Shown here: positions 9,596 to 18,517 of the stretch, in pieces | Numbering within the stretch: position 1 is the stretch's first letter | Layout of the letters: every line of letters starts with the position of its first letter | Source of the DNA: Austwickia sp. | GTDB taxonomy: Bacteria; Actinomycetota; Actinomycetes; Actinomycetales; Dermatophilaceae | Length of the DNA stretch: 64,000 bases | Direction of reading: 5' to 3' | Assembly: GCA_016711265.1 (NCBI GenBank) | Contig: JADJTI010000001.1 | Span: 930,001-994,000, forward strand | The notes under the pieces: model-generated | Seen by the model: only the letters and a program-made list of their open reading frames with translations | Databases searched by the model: none | Told to the model about the DNA's origin: nothing | Made by a program: the position numbers and the translations under genes

Positions 9596-11091
9596 TCGCG
9601 GCCCTCCCCGCTCTCCCTCTCGACCTGATCCCCGACGCTCAGCCGCTCCCCCAGGATCCGCAACCCGCTGTCCCGACTGGACTTGACGAGCACCAGATCG
9701 GCGGGGCTCAGCTGCGCGCCCAGCGCAGCGTACGCCGCGTCCACATCGGCAACGCACTCCACCTGGTCAGGCGGCATCCCGGCCGCGAGGGCTCCCTCGG
9801 CCACGGCCGCCGCGCCGGGTCCTACGGCCAGCACCTTGTCGATGCCGAGCCGGGCAGCTAGCTCGCCGATGGCGGCGTGCCGCTGCGCCGAGTCCTCACC
9901 GAGTTCCAACATCTCCCCCACGGCCACCCACCGACGCCCGCCCGGTCCCGGAGGCGTCATCACGGCCAGGGTGCGCAGGGCGGCGGCCATCGACTCGGGG
10001 TTGGCGTTGTACGCGTCGTTGATCACCCGCAGGCCGTCGGGGCGGTCGTGGCATTCCATCCGCCACCGACTCGCGGGAGTCGCGGTGCCCAGCGCCGCGG
10101 CCACCTCGGTCAGGCCCATCCCCAGGTACAGCGCCACCGCGGCGACCGCCAGGGCGTTGTCGACGTGGTGTTCCCCCAGGAGGCCGAGCTCGACGCGCGC
10201 GCTGCCGCCCACGGCGTGCAGCGTAAACGACGGCGTGCCACGGGCCGGGTCGAGCCGGACCTCGTCGGCCCACACCTGGGCTCGGGGTGGCGCTGCGCCC
10301 ACCGCCACGACCCGACCAGCCCGCTCGGCCCGATCGGCCCGAGCGACCCGGATCACCCCGGCGCGGGTGCGGCCCGCCATGGCCGCCACCTGGGGATCGT
10401 CCTCGTTCAGGACGGCCAACCCGTCCTCCTCGAGCGCCTGTACCAGTTCGGCCTTGGCGTCGGCGATGGTGCGTTGCGAGCCGAACACGCCCAGGTGCGC
10501 CGAGCCCACGTTGAGCACGACCCCGACCTCGGGGTCAGTCATGTTGGTCAGGTAGCGGATGTGCCCAGGACCCCGGGCCCCCATCTCCAGGATCAGGAAG
10601 GCCGTGTCGGGCATGGTTCGGCACACCGTCAGCGGTACGCCGACCTCGGAGTTCAGGGAGCCGACGTTGGCGACGGTGGGTGCGTGAGTGGCCAGGACGT
10701 GGGCCAGCAGGTCCTTGGTGCTGGTCTTGCCCGAGGAGCCGGTGATCCCGATGACCGTCAGGCCGGCGGCCGCCCGGGCCCGCCGCAGCACCTCCCGGGC
10801 AAGCGCGACGAACGCCTCCTGGACGTCGTCGACGATGAGCTGGGCGATCGCGGGTACGTCGACCTCGCGGCTGGTGAGGGCGGCCACGGCCCCCGCGGCG
10901 GCGGCCGGGCGGACGAAGTCGTGCCCGTCGAGTCGCTCACCGATCCGGGCGACGTACAGCGAGCCGGGGGCGGCTTCGCGGGAGTCGGTCACCACGGGAC
11001 CCTCGACGATCAGGGACCGGGTCTGCGACGTGTCGGGGACCAACCGGGCGCCGGTCACCTCGACCAGGTCGCCGATGCTGATCGGGATCAT
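9592..11091 (-). CDS. murF: UDP-N-acetylmuramoyl-tripeptide--D-alanyl-D-alanine ligase MurF
   Basis: This 499-aa ligase adds the D-Ala-D-Ala dipeptide. It carries the ATP loop [14 protein letters not shown], the [13 protein letters not shown] segment and [13 protein letters not shown], all diagnostic of MurF. Its ATG overlaps the end of murE by 4 bp, and its stop overlaps the mraY start, so it lies in the middle of a translationally coupled string. Confidence 0.95.
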   Translation of the reverse strand: MIPISIGDLVEVTGARLVPDTSQTRSLIVEGPVVTDSREAAPGSLYVARIGERLDGHDFVRPAAAAGAVAALTSREVDVPAIAQLIVDDVQEAFVALAREVLRRARAAAGLTVIGITGSSGKTSTKDLLAHVLATHAPTVANVGSLNSEVGVPLTVCRTMPDTAFLILEMGARGPGHIRYLTNMTDPEVGVVLNVGSAHLGVFGSQRTIADAKAELVQALEEDGLAVLNEDDPQVAAMAGRTRAGVIRVARADRAERAGRVVAVGAAPPRAQVWADEVRLDPARGTPSFTLHAVGGSARVELGLLGEHHVDNALAVAAVALYLGMGLTEVAAALGTATPASRWRMECHDRPDGLRVINDAYNANPESMAAALRTLAVMTPPGPGGRRWVAVGEMLELGEDSAQRHAAIGELAARLGIDKVLAVGPGAAAVAEGALAAGMPPDQVECVADVDAAYAALGAQLSPADLVLVKSSRDSGLRILGERLSVGDQVERESGEGRE

Positions 11092-12668
11092 GGCACCTCC
11101 CTGCCCTCCACCAGCGCCCGCGCCGCCGCGAGGGCCAGCCGGTCGTCGTACGGGTGGATCGTCCCGGCGATCTCCTGGCCCTGTTCGTGCCCCTTGCCCA
11201 GCGCGGCCACGGTGCCCGTGGGCCCGGCCAGCTCCAACGCCCGGGCCAGGGCCTGCGTGCGGTCGGGGACCTCCTCGACGGCGGTGTGCACCTCCCGGGC
11301 ACCGGCCAGCAGGGCCGCCCGGATGGCACCGGGTTCCTCGTCGCGGGGGTTGTCGTCGGTGACAATGACGGCGTCGGCCAGCCGAGCGGCTGCGGCCCCC
11401 ATCAGCGGCCGTTTGGCGCGATCACGCCCGCCGCCGGCCCCGATGACGGCGACCAGGCGCCCCGTCGGCGGGACGTCGGTGCGCAACGCGCGCAGGGCTG
11501 CACTGATGGCGTCCGGGGTGTGGGCGAAGTCGACCACGGCGCGCGGTGCTCCGGCCCCCAGGTCGACGGTTTCGAGGCGGCCCGGAACGTGCGGATCCTG
11601 CCCGATCGCCTGCTGGACCGCGGCCTCGTCGTGGCCCAGAGCCAGCATGATCAGCGCCGCGACCGCCGAGTTCAGCAGGTTGTGCCGGCCCGGCAGTCCG
11701 CTGCGCAGGACCAGGTCACCGGTCGGCCCGGTGAGGGTGAAGGCCCGCGGATCGTCCGCGCGGGGGGCGAAGAGCCAGTCCGGTGGATCTCCGGCCGGCC
11801 CGCCCGGCCCGACGTCTCCCCCGGCGAGGGTCACCACGGGAAGCCCACCGGCCCGGGCCTGCCGGGCGAGCCGCGTGCCCCACACGTCTTCGGTCACCAC
11901 CACGGCCTGGGCGCACCGGTCGGGGGTGAACAGGGCCGCCTTGGCCGCGAAGTAGTCCTCCATGTCGGGATGAAAGTCCAGGTGATCTTGCGACAGGTTG
12001 GTGAACGCGGCGACGTCGTAGAAGGCTCCGTCGACCCGGTGCAGCGCAAGGGCGTGGCTGGACACCTCCATGGTCGCCACCGCCACCCCGCGCTGGGCCA
12101 TCAGCGCGAAGAGCGCGTGCAGCTCCGGCGACTCGGGGGTGGTCCGCTCGCTGGCCAGCCGTTGCGGACCGATCCGGGTTTCGATGGTGCCGATCAGGCC
12201 GGTGTTCACCCCCTGGGAACCCAACGCGGCATCAAGCAGGTACGCCGTGGTCGTCTTGCCGTTCGTGCCGGTGATCCCGACCACCCGCAGCCCGGCGGGC
12301 ACGCTCTGGTACGCCTGCCCAGCGACGTACCCCAGGAACGCCCGGGGATCGGCGACGGTGACCACCGGCACCCCCGGCTGCCCGATCAGTTCCAGCCCGT
12401 CAGGATCGGTGAGTACGGCGACCGCGCCGGCCCCGATGGCGGCCTCGGCGAACTGCGCGCCGTGCACCCGAGCGCCCGGCAGGGCGGCGTACAGGTCCCC
12501 GGGCAGGACTGCGCGGCTGTCCAGGGTCACCCCGGTGACGACCACGTCGCCGGAATCGGGTCCGTGCAGCTGCGGGAGGACCGTGCCGAGCGCTGCCGCT
12601 CTCGCACGCTCGATGAGGTGCCGCAGCGGCGTACGCGGCGGACGATCCGGCCGCGGGGTTGGACTCAC
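11088..12668 (-). CDS. murE: UDP-N-acetylmuramyl-tripeptide synthetase MurE
   Basis: This 526-aa Mur ligase adds the third stem-peptide residue. [14 protein letters not shown] is the ATP loop and SSHALALHRVDG a conserved substrate segment. TDDNPRDEEP contains the DNPR signature of diaminopimelate-adding enzymes, so the wall probably contains DAP (meso or LL) and not lysine. I chose the GTG at 12668, which begins 10 bp after the ftsI stop. The longer open frame upstream only overlaps ftsI. Confidence 0.94.
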   Translation of the reverse strand: MSPTPRPDRPPRTPLRHLIERARAAALGTVLPQLHGPDSGDVVVTGVTLDSRAVLPGDLYAALPGARVHGAQFAEAAIGAGAVAVLTDPDGLELIGQPGVPVVTVADPRAFLGYVAGQAYQSVPAGLRVVGITGTNGKTTTAYLLDAALGSQGVNTGLIGTIETRIGPQRLASERTTPESPELHALFALMAQRGVAVATMEVSSHALALHRVDGAFYDVAAFTNLSQDHLDFHPDMEDYFAAKAALFTPDRCAQAVVVTEDVWGTRLARQARAGGLPVVTLAGGDVGPGGPAGDPPDWLFAPRADDPRAFTLTGPTGDLVLRSGLPGRHNLLNSAVAALIMLALGHDEAAVQQAIGQDPHVPGRLETVDLGAGAPRAVVDFAHTPDAISAALRALRTDVPPTGRLVAVIGAGGGRDRAKRPLMGAAAARLADAVIVTDDNPRDEEPGAIRAALLAGAREVHTAVEEVPDRTQALARALELAGPTGTVAALGKGHEQGQEIAGTIHPYDDRLALAAARALVEGREVP

Positions 12669-12678
12669 GACGGCGAGG

Positions 12679-14838
12679 CTATCGAGTGGCCGTCGCCGAT
12701 GGCCGACTGGACGGCTTGGCGGTCGCTGACGGCTTGGCCGGGGTGGAGGGCCGCGCCGACGGCGACGTGGGCTGGGAGTCGGGGTCGTCGAACGTCTCGG
12801 CGTCGTCCGGGCCGGGCTCGAACGCGCTCGGGTCGAGCGTGGCCGGGTCGATCGGCATCCCCCAGATGTCGGCCTGCGGCGCGGCCGCGGCGCTGCGGGC
12901 CGGATCGTCGGTACGCACCTGGTTGCGGCGGTTCTCGGCCTGAGCCTCTTCCCAGTCACGGGCCCAGGCCACCGTGGGGGCATCCTTGCCGACGGCCAGC
13001 GGATAGAGCTTGGGCAGCTTCTCCGACGGCGCGACCCCGCCTTTGGCCAGCGCGTACGCCATGATCTGGCGGAACACCGGTCCGGCCACCACGCCACCGT
13101 AGATGGCCCCCTGCGGCCGCTGCACGGTGACCGCGACGATGTACTGCGGGTTCTCGGCCGGAGCGAACCCGATGAACGACGCGGTGTAGCCGCCACTCTT
13201 CTCATACCGCTGCGAGGTGCCGGTTTTACCCGCCACCCGGTAACCCGGGATCATCGCGTTCTTCGCGGTACCACCCTCACCGACGACGGCCTCCAGCATC
13301 ACCGTGAGCTCACCCGCGGTCTTGGCGGGGATCACCCGGATGCCCTCTGGCTTTGGCTGCTCTTCGAACGACCCATCCTGGCGGGTCCAGCCGGCCACCA
13401 CGGTCGGCGGGATCCGTACCCCGCCGTTGGCGATGGTCTGGAACACGCTGGCCGTCTGGATGGCGGTCATCGCCATCCCCTGGCCGTACATGACGGTGAA
13501 CCGCTGCGAGGAGCTCCACTTCTGCGAGGGCGCCAGGATGCCGGCGCTTTCGCTGGGGAACTTCAGTCCCGAGGTGGACCCCGCCCCGAACGCGCGGAAG
13601 TAGTCCTCCAGCTTCTGGCTGGCGAGCTGTTCGGCGATCAACATGGTCCCGACGTTGCTGGACTGAGCCAGGATCCCGGCGGCGGTGAGCTGCTCGGTCG
13701 GGTGGGAGTGCGAGTCGTGCAGCACCTTGCCGCCGCGCCCGAGCTTGTCCGGGACGGTGAACGGCGAGGTCGGCGTGATCACGCCCTCGGCGAGCGCAGC
13801 GCCGATCGACATCACCTTGGCGGTCGAACCCGGTTCGAAGATGTCCTCCACCGAGAGATTGCGCAGCACGCTGCCCTTGATCGACAGGTCGGCGGGATCG
13901 AACGTCGGGTACTGGGCCATGGTCAGCACGCGTCCCTGCCGATCCATGATCACCACGGTCCCGTTGAGCGCCTTGTACTTGCGGACCTGCGCGGCGATCG
14001 CGTTGTAGGCGAACCAGGTCAGGTCGCGGTCGATGGTCAGGCTGAGGTCGCGCCCAGGCACCGGCTCGACCAGCCGGTTGTCCCCGAGGGGGATCGTGCG
14101 CCCATCCCCGGACAGTTCGCGCTGCACTTTGCCCGGTGTGCCGACGAGAAGCTTGTCGTACTGCGCCTCCAGGCCCCAGCCGCCAGCTCCGGCGGCTTTG
14201 CCGCTCGACCCGACGTTGCCCAACAGCGCCGCGGTCGGGGCACCAGCGGGGTAGGCGCGTTGGGAGGTGATCTCACTCGAGATGCCGGGGATGGCCGCCT
14301 CGCGCACGACCCGCCATTGGTTGGGGTCCAGCCCCTTGGCGACCACCCGGTAGCGGTCTTGCTTCTTGTCCGGGGTGCCCTCGGGCATCTGCTTGGGCGT
14401 CATCAGCCGCTCGAGCTCGTCGACGTCCTTGCCGAGCAGCGGCGCGAGGTCTTCGGCCGCTCCCCGGACCCCGACCTTGGTGAGGGAGCGAACCTTCTTG
14501 CCGGGTAGGAAGCGGGCGTAGTCCCGCAGCGTCCAGGGGTCGGCGATGACGGTCCGCCGTTCCATGCTGGTGGCCAGCGGGAGCTGGAAGCGATCGACGA
14601 TGTTCCCACGGGGCGCGGGGAGCGGGGTGGGCACCAATCGGATCGCGATGCCCTTGGCGGCGATCTCCTGGGCGTCAAAACCCTGTAGTCGCAGCAGCTG
14701 GGCCACGAACAAGCTGAACACGAACAGCACCACGATGAACAAGGTGCGGACCCGGCGCCGACCGTTGGCCAGCGAGCCTGCCGGCAACCGGGCCGGTGGA
14801 CGCCGCGGCGGGGCTGACGGGTTCGGCGTGGGCGTCAT
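12679..14838 (-). CDS. ftsI: Septal class B penicillin-binding protein (FtsI/PBP3-like)
   Basis: This 719-aa class B transpeptidase is the partner of FtsW in septal cross-linking. One N-terminal membrane segment (TLFIVVLFVFSLFVAQLL) and a PBP dimerisation domain starting near APRGNIVDR precede the transpeptidase domain. The transpeptidase has the SxxK nucleophile motif in EPGSTAKVMS, the SxN motif in QSSNVGTM and the KTG motif in VAGKTGTSQ. The last ~110 residues form an Ala/Pro/Ser/Thr-rich tail with a WARDWEEAQAENRR segment, longer than in model FtsI proteins. It lies 7 bp after the FtsL-like gene. Confidence 0.95.
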   Translation of the reverse strand: MTPTPNPSAPPRRPPARLPAGSLANGRRRVRTLFIVVLFVFSLFVAQLLRLQGFDAQEIAAKGIAIRLVPTPLPAPRGNIVDRFQLPLATSMERRTVIADPWTLRDYARFLPGKKVRSLTKVGVRGAAEDLAPLLGKDVDELERLMTPKQMPEGTPDKKQDRYRVVAKGLDPNQWRVVREAAIPGISSEITSQRAYPAGAPTAALLGNVGSSGKAAGAGGWGLEAQYDKLLVGTPGKVQRELSGDGRTIPLGDNRLVEPVPGRDLSLTIDRDLTWFAYNAIAAQVRKYKALNGTVVIMDRQGRVLTMAQYPTFDPADLSIKGSVLRNLSVEDIFEPGSTAKVMSIGAALAEGVITPTSPFTVPDKLGRGGKVLHDSHSHPTEQLTAAGILAQSSNVGTMLIAEQLASQKLEDYFRAFGAGSTSGLKFPSESAGILAPSQKWSSSQRFTVMYGQGMAMTAIQTASVFQTIANGGVRIPPTVVAGWTRQDGSFEEQPKPEGIRVIPAKTAGELTVMLEAVVGEGGTAKNAMIPGYRVAGKTGTSQRYEKSGGYTASFIGFAPAENPQYIVAVTVQRPQGAIYGGVVAGPVFRQIMAYALAKGGVAPSEKLPKLYPLAVGKDAPTVAWARDWEEAQAENRRNQVRTDDPARSAAAAPQADIWGMPIDPATLDPSAFEPGPDDAETFDDPDSQPTSPSARPSTPAKPSATAKPSSRPSATATR

Positions 14839-14845
14839 CGAATCC

Positions 14846-15436
14846 TCATCCCTGACCGGTGGCGGGCTTGGGCTTGGGCTTGGGCTTCACGCCGGGCGCG
14901 GCCTGCTGGGTCCCCGGCTTGTCGGTCTTCTTCTGCTCGCTCGGCTTCTGGGTGGGCTTGCTGCTCGGCTTTTCGCTGGCGGGCGCCTGGTACACCGGCG
15001 TGGTGACCACCGAGAAGGCGTCCTCTCCGGCCGGTGCCTGTTCGCGGGTCAGGCCCCGCACCGCGCCGGTGGACAGTTCCAGGGTCAGTGGCGGCTGGCC
15101 CAGGGGGACCATGCCCAGCTTGTAGGCCGCAGCGGCCAGCGATTGCGCCGACTCGACGGTGCCCAGTTCCTCGCGCAGCATCATCTCGTCCTCGGCCAGC
15201 CGGGTCGAGGTCGTCTGCTGCTTGTGCATCAGGTAGGCGCCCTGGGCCAGTTCGGTGTTGAGCAGCAGCAGCGCGAGCAGCCCCAGGGCCAGCAGTCCCG
15301 AGCAGAACAGCAGGAACGGCAGCTGCTTGGGGGCCCGTGGTTCGGCGGAGATGACGCGCAGGCTCGGCCGGCGTCCGGAGGCAGGGAGCTGTCCCGTGCG
15401 CAGGCCGGACCGGACGGTGGCGGTGGTCTGACTCAT
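14846..15436 (-). CDS. ftsL: FtsL-like bitopic division protein
   Basis: This 196-aa protein has a short cytoplasmic N-terminus and one hydrophobic segment ([21 protein letters not shown]). A short extracytoplasmic coiled-coil-like stretch follows ([33 protein letters not shown]). The C-terminal tail is rich in Lys/Pro/Ser/Gln. Position between rsmH and ftsI and the topology identify it as the FtsL equivalent, which scaffolds FtsQ/FtsW/FtsI; sequence alone is weakly conserved in this family. Its start overlaps the rsmH stop (ATGA). Confidence 0.8.
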   Translation of the reverse strand: MSQTTATVRSGLRTGQLPASGRRPSLRVISAEPRAPKQLPFLLFCSGLLALGLLALLLLNTELAQGAYLMHKQQTTSTRLAEDEMMLREELGTVESAQSLAAAAYKLGMVPLGQPPLTLELSTGAVRGLTREQAPAGEDAFSVVTTPVYQAPASEKPSSKPTQKPSEQKKTDKPGTQQAAPGVKPKPKPKPATGQG

Positions 15437-16431
15437 GGGCGCGGTCCCTTCGTGACTCGAGTCCTGATGGCGGCGCGCAGCCTCGCCGAGGCTGCGCGGG
15501 GGTTGATGGCGATCTCTTCCGGTGACGGCTCTTCGGCTCCCCTGGTCAGCAGCCGCACATACGGTTCGTGACCAGGGAGTTCGACGGGCAGGCCGGCCGG
15601 GGTGCTGCTACGCGCCCCCGCCCCCAGGGCTCTCTTGGCCATCCTGTCCTCGAGGGAGTGGTAACTCACGACAACGACACGCCCTGATAACGAAAGAGCG
15701 TCAATCGCCACCGGTAACGCGGCCTCCAGGGCGGCGAGTTCGCCGTTGACTTCGATCCGCAGCGCCTGGAAGGTCCGCTTGGCGGGGTGCCCTCCGGTGC
15801 GCTGCGACGCGGCCGGGACGGCGGCTCGGATGAGGTCCACTAAGCGGGCCGAGGTCTCCAACGGCGCTTCCGCCCGGGCCCGGTCGATGGCGCGGGCGAT
15901 CCGGCGGGCGTAGCGCTCCTCGCCGTACTCGCGCAGGATCCGTTCGAGTTCGGCAACCGGGTAGTCATTGAGCACGTCAGCGGCCCGAGGGCCCGACCCC
16001 GTACCGTCCATCCGCATGTCCAGCGGCGCATCCAGCCGGTAGGCGAAGCCGCGCTCCGGTTCATCCAGTTGCAGTGAGGACACCCCGAGGTCGAAGAGGA
16101 TGGCGTGCACCTCGCGCACCCCGAGGTCGGCCAGCACGGTGGGCAGCTCGTCATACCGGGCCGGTACGGCGCGGAACCGGTCGGCGTACGGTGCCAGGCG
16201 CTCGGTGGCCAGATGCAGGGCCTGGGGGTCGCGGTCGATCCCGATGACCTGGGCGTTCGGGCAGGCCTGCAGCAGCGCCAGGGTGTGTCCGCCCAGCCCC
16301 AGCGTCATGTCGACGGCGATGTTGCCCGGGTCGGTCAGCGCCGGGGCGAGCAACTCAACGACCCGCTCCCGCAGGACCGGGACATGACGATCCGGCGCGG
16401 CCGGTGGCGGGGTGGTGCGGGGATCGGTCAT
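15433..16431 (-). CDS. rsmH: 16S rRNA (cytosine-1402-N4)-methyltransferase RsmH (MraW)
   Basis: This 332-aa SAM-dependent enzyme methylates N4 of C1402 in 16S rRNA. The sequence has [15 protein letters not shown] at the N-terminus, the SAM loop [50 protein letters not shown] and [14 protein letters not shown], all family signatures. A 283-bp leader separates it from mraZ and carries the two hairpins described below, so it may have its own regulation. Confidence 0.97.
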   Translation of the reverse strand: MTDPRTTPPPAAPDRHVPVLRERVVELLAPALTDPGNIAVDMTLGLGGHTLALLQACPNAQVIGIDRDPQALHLATERLAPYADRFRAVPARYDELPTVLADLGVREVHAILFDLGVSSLQLDEPERGFAYRLDAPLDMRMDGTGSGPRAADVLNDYPVAELERILREYGEERYARRIARAIDRARAEAPLETSARLVDLIRAAVPAASQRTGGHPAKRTFQALRIEVNGELAALEAALPVAIDALSLSGRVVVVSYHSLEDRMAKRALGAGARSSTPAGLPVELPGHEPYVRLLTRGAEEPSPEEIAINPRAASARLRAAIRTRVTKGPRP

Positions 16432-16585
16432 CGCAGCGATCCGTTCGGGTCGGAAGCCTCACCCTTAGCTCGACATCGAGGGGGCTATCGGGGATGGGAT
16501 TGTGAGATCGGTGCAGACCAGAGCGGGTATGTCGGCCGGCATGACGGGTGCGGGACTTCTGTCGTCAGGTCTCCAACCGCGCCGG

Positions 16586-16647
16586 CCCGGAACCGGGGAA
16601 GTGCTCCGGGACGTTCGTCGTGCCCGAGACCGGGGAAGTGTCTCGGG
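16586..16647 (-). promoter_or_regulatory. Tandem hairpins in the rsmH leader, matching the actinobacterial mraW RNA motif
   Basis: Two stem-loops lie side by side. One spans 16623-16647 (perfect 8-bp stem CCCGAGAC/GTCTCGGG). The other spans 16586-16610 (8-bp stem with one mismatch, different stem sequence). Read as RNA from the minus strand, both present the identical 9-nt loop ACUUCCCCG. Different stems with the same loop imply that structure and loop are selected. From established knowledge, the mraW RNA motif sits upstream of mraW/rsmH in Actinobacteria and features CUUCCCC loops. Its ligand is not known to me. Confidence 0.8.
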
Positions 16648-16714
16648 AGCGGCGTGTCGAGCGGGTGGAGACCTGGCGGCAGGAGTGCCCGGGTGGGCGG
16701 CCGGACCGACGGGC

Positions 16715-17146
16715 TCACAGGCGTCCGGGCACCACCTCCTCGGACTGGTTGGCGTACACGGGTTCGGATTCGGCCCGGTAGCCGTCCCAGGCCTGGCTGT
16801 CCCAGATCTCGAGGTTGTCTCCGTTGCCGATGACCGCCACGTCGCGGTCCAGACCGGCGTACTCCCGCAGGTGCGCGGGGATGGTGATCCGCCCCTGCTT
16901 GTCGGGCACCTCGTCGTGGGCTCCGGAGAGCAGCATGCGGCGGAAGTCCCGGGCGGTCTTGCTGGTCATCGGCGCGGAGATGACCTGGTTCGCGTACGAC
17001 GTGAAGGCCTCCTCCGGGAAGACGTACAGACAGCGTTCTTGGCCTCGGGTGACGACCAGGCCCTGGGCCAGTGCGCCGCGGTACTTGGCCGGAAGGATGA
17101 GCCGCCCCTTGTCGTCCAGGCGCGGGTAGTGGGTGCCGAGAAACAT
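16715..17146 (-). CDS. mraZ: Transcriptional regulator MraZ
   Basis: This 143-aa protein has two SpoVT/AbrB-like half domains: [22 protein letters not shown] at the N-terminus and [22 protein letters not shown] near residue 80. Each carries the D-x-(K/Q)-G-R signature of MraZ. MraZ forms a ring that binds direct repeats in its own promoter and represses the dcw operon in characterised bacteria. The ATG is preceded by a strong GGGGGAGGAGGGG ribosome-binding region. Short repeats in the promoter (17182-17206) fit autoregulation. Confidence 0.96.
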   Translation of the reverse strand: MFLGTHYPRLDDKGRLILPAKYRGALAQGLVVTRGQERCLYVFPEEAFTSYANQVISAPMTSKTARDFRRMLLSGAHDEVPDKQGRITIPAHLREYAGLDRDVAVIGNGDNLEIWDSQAWDGYRAESEPVYANQSEEVVPGRL

Positions 17147-17181
17147 GGCATCCCCTCCTCCCCCTCAACGCTCCGCCCTGC

Positions 17182-17212
17182 TCCACTTTACCCCACTTCA
17201 TTCCACCGTCAA
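17182..17212 (-). promoter_or_regulatory. mraZ promoter with three MraZ-box-like repeats
   Basis: On the minus strand TTGACG (-35, 17207-17212) and TAAAGT (-10, 17185-17190) are separated by 16 bp. Three GTGG(A/G) pentamers occupy 17202-17206, 17192-17196 and 17182-17186, exactly 10 bp apart and lying between and over the promoter elements. Direct repeats of this kind are what MraZ binds, so autorepression is inferred. Confidence 0.7.
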
Positions 17213-17468
17213 TCCCCGGAGACCGTGCCACGCGGGCCTCTTGGGCACAAAAGCGCAGATCATCGCCGTTGGAGGAAAGTGGTGGGCCGAGCCCGCGGAT
17301 GGCCCACCACTGAAGGGCTCCGGCGGGGTTCAGGACTGGAAAAGGGGCGTCGAGCACGGAACCGGACAGGCGCGGCGAAGCGTTGTCATCCGCGGCAGGT
17401 AGGGTGCCCCCACATGCGGTGGGCTGCAGGGTTCCCCTGAGATGGCCAGGTGTCAGCCGGCCCGGACC

Positions 17469-17483
17469 GTGGAGGAAAGTGGG
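17469..17483 (+). promoter_or_regulatory. MraZ-box-like direct repeat in front of moxR
   Basis: GTGGA and GTGGG lie 10 bp apart at 17469-17473 and 17479-17483, immediately upstream of the moxR start. The 12-mer GGAGGAAAGTGG within it also occurs at 17271-17282, 200 bp upstream. The similarity to the mraZ promoter boxes suggests shared control, but the second box also overlaps the ribosome-binding region, so chance similarity is possible. Confidence 0.4.
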
Positions 17484-17491
17484 GAGGGATC

Positions 17492-18514
17492 GTGGAGCAG
17501 CGGACCGACATCGGCGTGACCGACCGACACGCTGCCTCCCATGCCGCGCCGCTACCGGAGCCGCACGAGCTGGCGCAGCTGACGGGCACCGCCCACGCCA
17601 TCAGTCACGCGGTCGGCACGGTCATTCAGGGCAAACCGGAGGTCGTCACCACCGCGGTCACCGTCCTCCTGGCCGGCGGGCACCTGCTGTTGGAGGACGT
17701 CCCCGGGGTCGGTAAGACGATGCTGGCCAAGGCATTGGCCAAAGCCGTCGACTGCCCGATGACCCGGATCCAGTTCACCCCGGACCTGCTGCCCTCGGAC
17801 ATCACCGGCATCAGCGTGTTCAACCCCGAGACCCGAGACTTCGACTTCCGGCCGGGGGCGATCTTCGCCAACATCGTGGTCTGCGACGAGATCAACCGCG
17901 CCTCCCCCAAGACCCAATCGGCGGTCTTGGAGTCGATGGAGGAGGCCCAGGTCACGGTCGACCGGACGACGTACCCGTTGGGCCGTCCGTTCCTGGTGGT
18001 GGCGACCCAGAATCCGCTGGAGATGGAGGGTACCTACCCCCTCCCCGAGGCCCAGCGGGACCGGTTCATGGCGAGGGTGTCCATGGGTTACCCCGCCGGG
18101 CCGGCCGAGATCGCGATGCTCGACCAGCACGGCAGCACCGATCCGTTGAGCGACCTGTCGCCGGTCACGGACGCCGCGACGGTGTCTCGGCTGATCCGGG
18201 TGGCTCAGGGGGTGTACGCCAGCCCGGCGCTCAAGCAGTACATCGTCGACCTGGTGGGCGCCTCGCGCCGAACACCGGCGCTGCGGCTCGGCGCCTCGCC
18301 GCGGGCCTCGCTGCAGCTGCTGCGCGCGGCCCGCGCCCGCGCAGCGATCGCCGAGCGGGACCACGTCCTGCCCGAGGACGTACAACGGCTTTTCCTGGCG
18401 GTCGTGGAGCACCGGGTGCTGTTGTCCGCGGAGAGCCAGCTCGCCCGGCAGACTCCCGCCACCGTGCTCGCCGAGCTGCTGGGGACCGTACCGGTGCCCA
18501 GTCGCGCGGGCTAG
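17492..18514 (+). CDS. MoxR-family AAA+ ATPase
   Basis: This AAA+ ATPase (340 aa from the GTG at 17492) has Walker A in EDVPGVGKTMLAKALA, Walker B in VVCDEINRASPKTQ, sensor 1 in VVATQNPLEMEGTYPLPEAQRDRF, and a C-terminal lid ending near RVLLSAESQLARQ. I chose this GTG because GGAGGG precedes it closely; an ATG at 17450 is in frame but lacks a clear site. MoxR ATPases act as chaperones for envelope or metal-cofactor proteins. It starts a three-gene operon with the DUF58 and transglutaminase genes, divergent from mraZ. Confidence 0.93.
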   Translation: MEQRTDIGVTDRHAASHAAPLPEPHELAQLTGTAHAISHAVGTVIQGKPEVVTTAVTVLLAGGHLLLEDVPGVGKTMLAKALAKAVDCPMTRIQFTPDLLPSDITGISVFNPETRDFDFRPGAIFANIVVCDEINRASPKTQSAVLESMEEAQVTVDRTTYPLGRPFLVVATQNPLEMEGTYPLPEAQRDRFMARVSMGYPAGPAEIAMLDQHGSTDPLSDLSPVTDAATVSRLIRVAQGVYASPALKQYIVDLVGASRRTPALRLGASPRASLQLLRAARARAAIAERDHVLPEDVQRLFLAVVEHRVLLSAESQLARQTPATVLAELLGTVPVPSRAG

Positions 18515-18517
18515 CCG

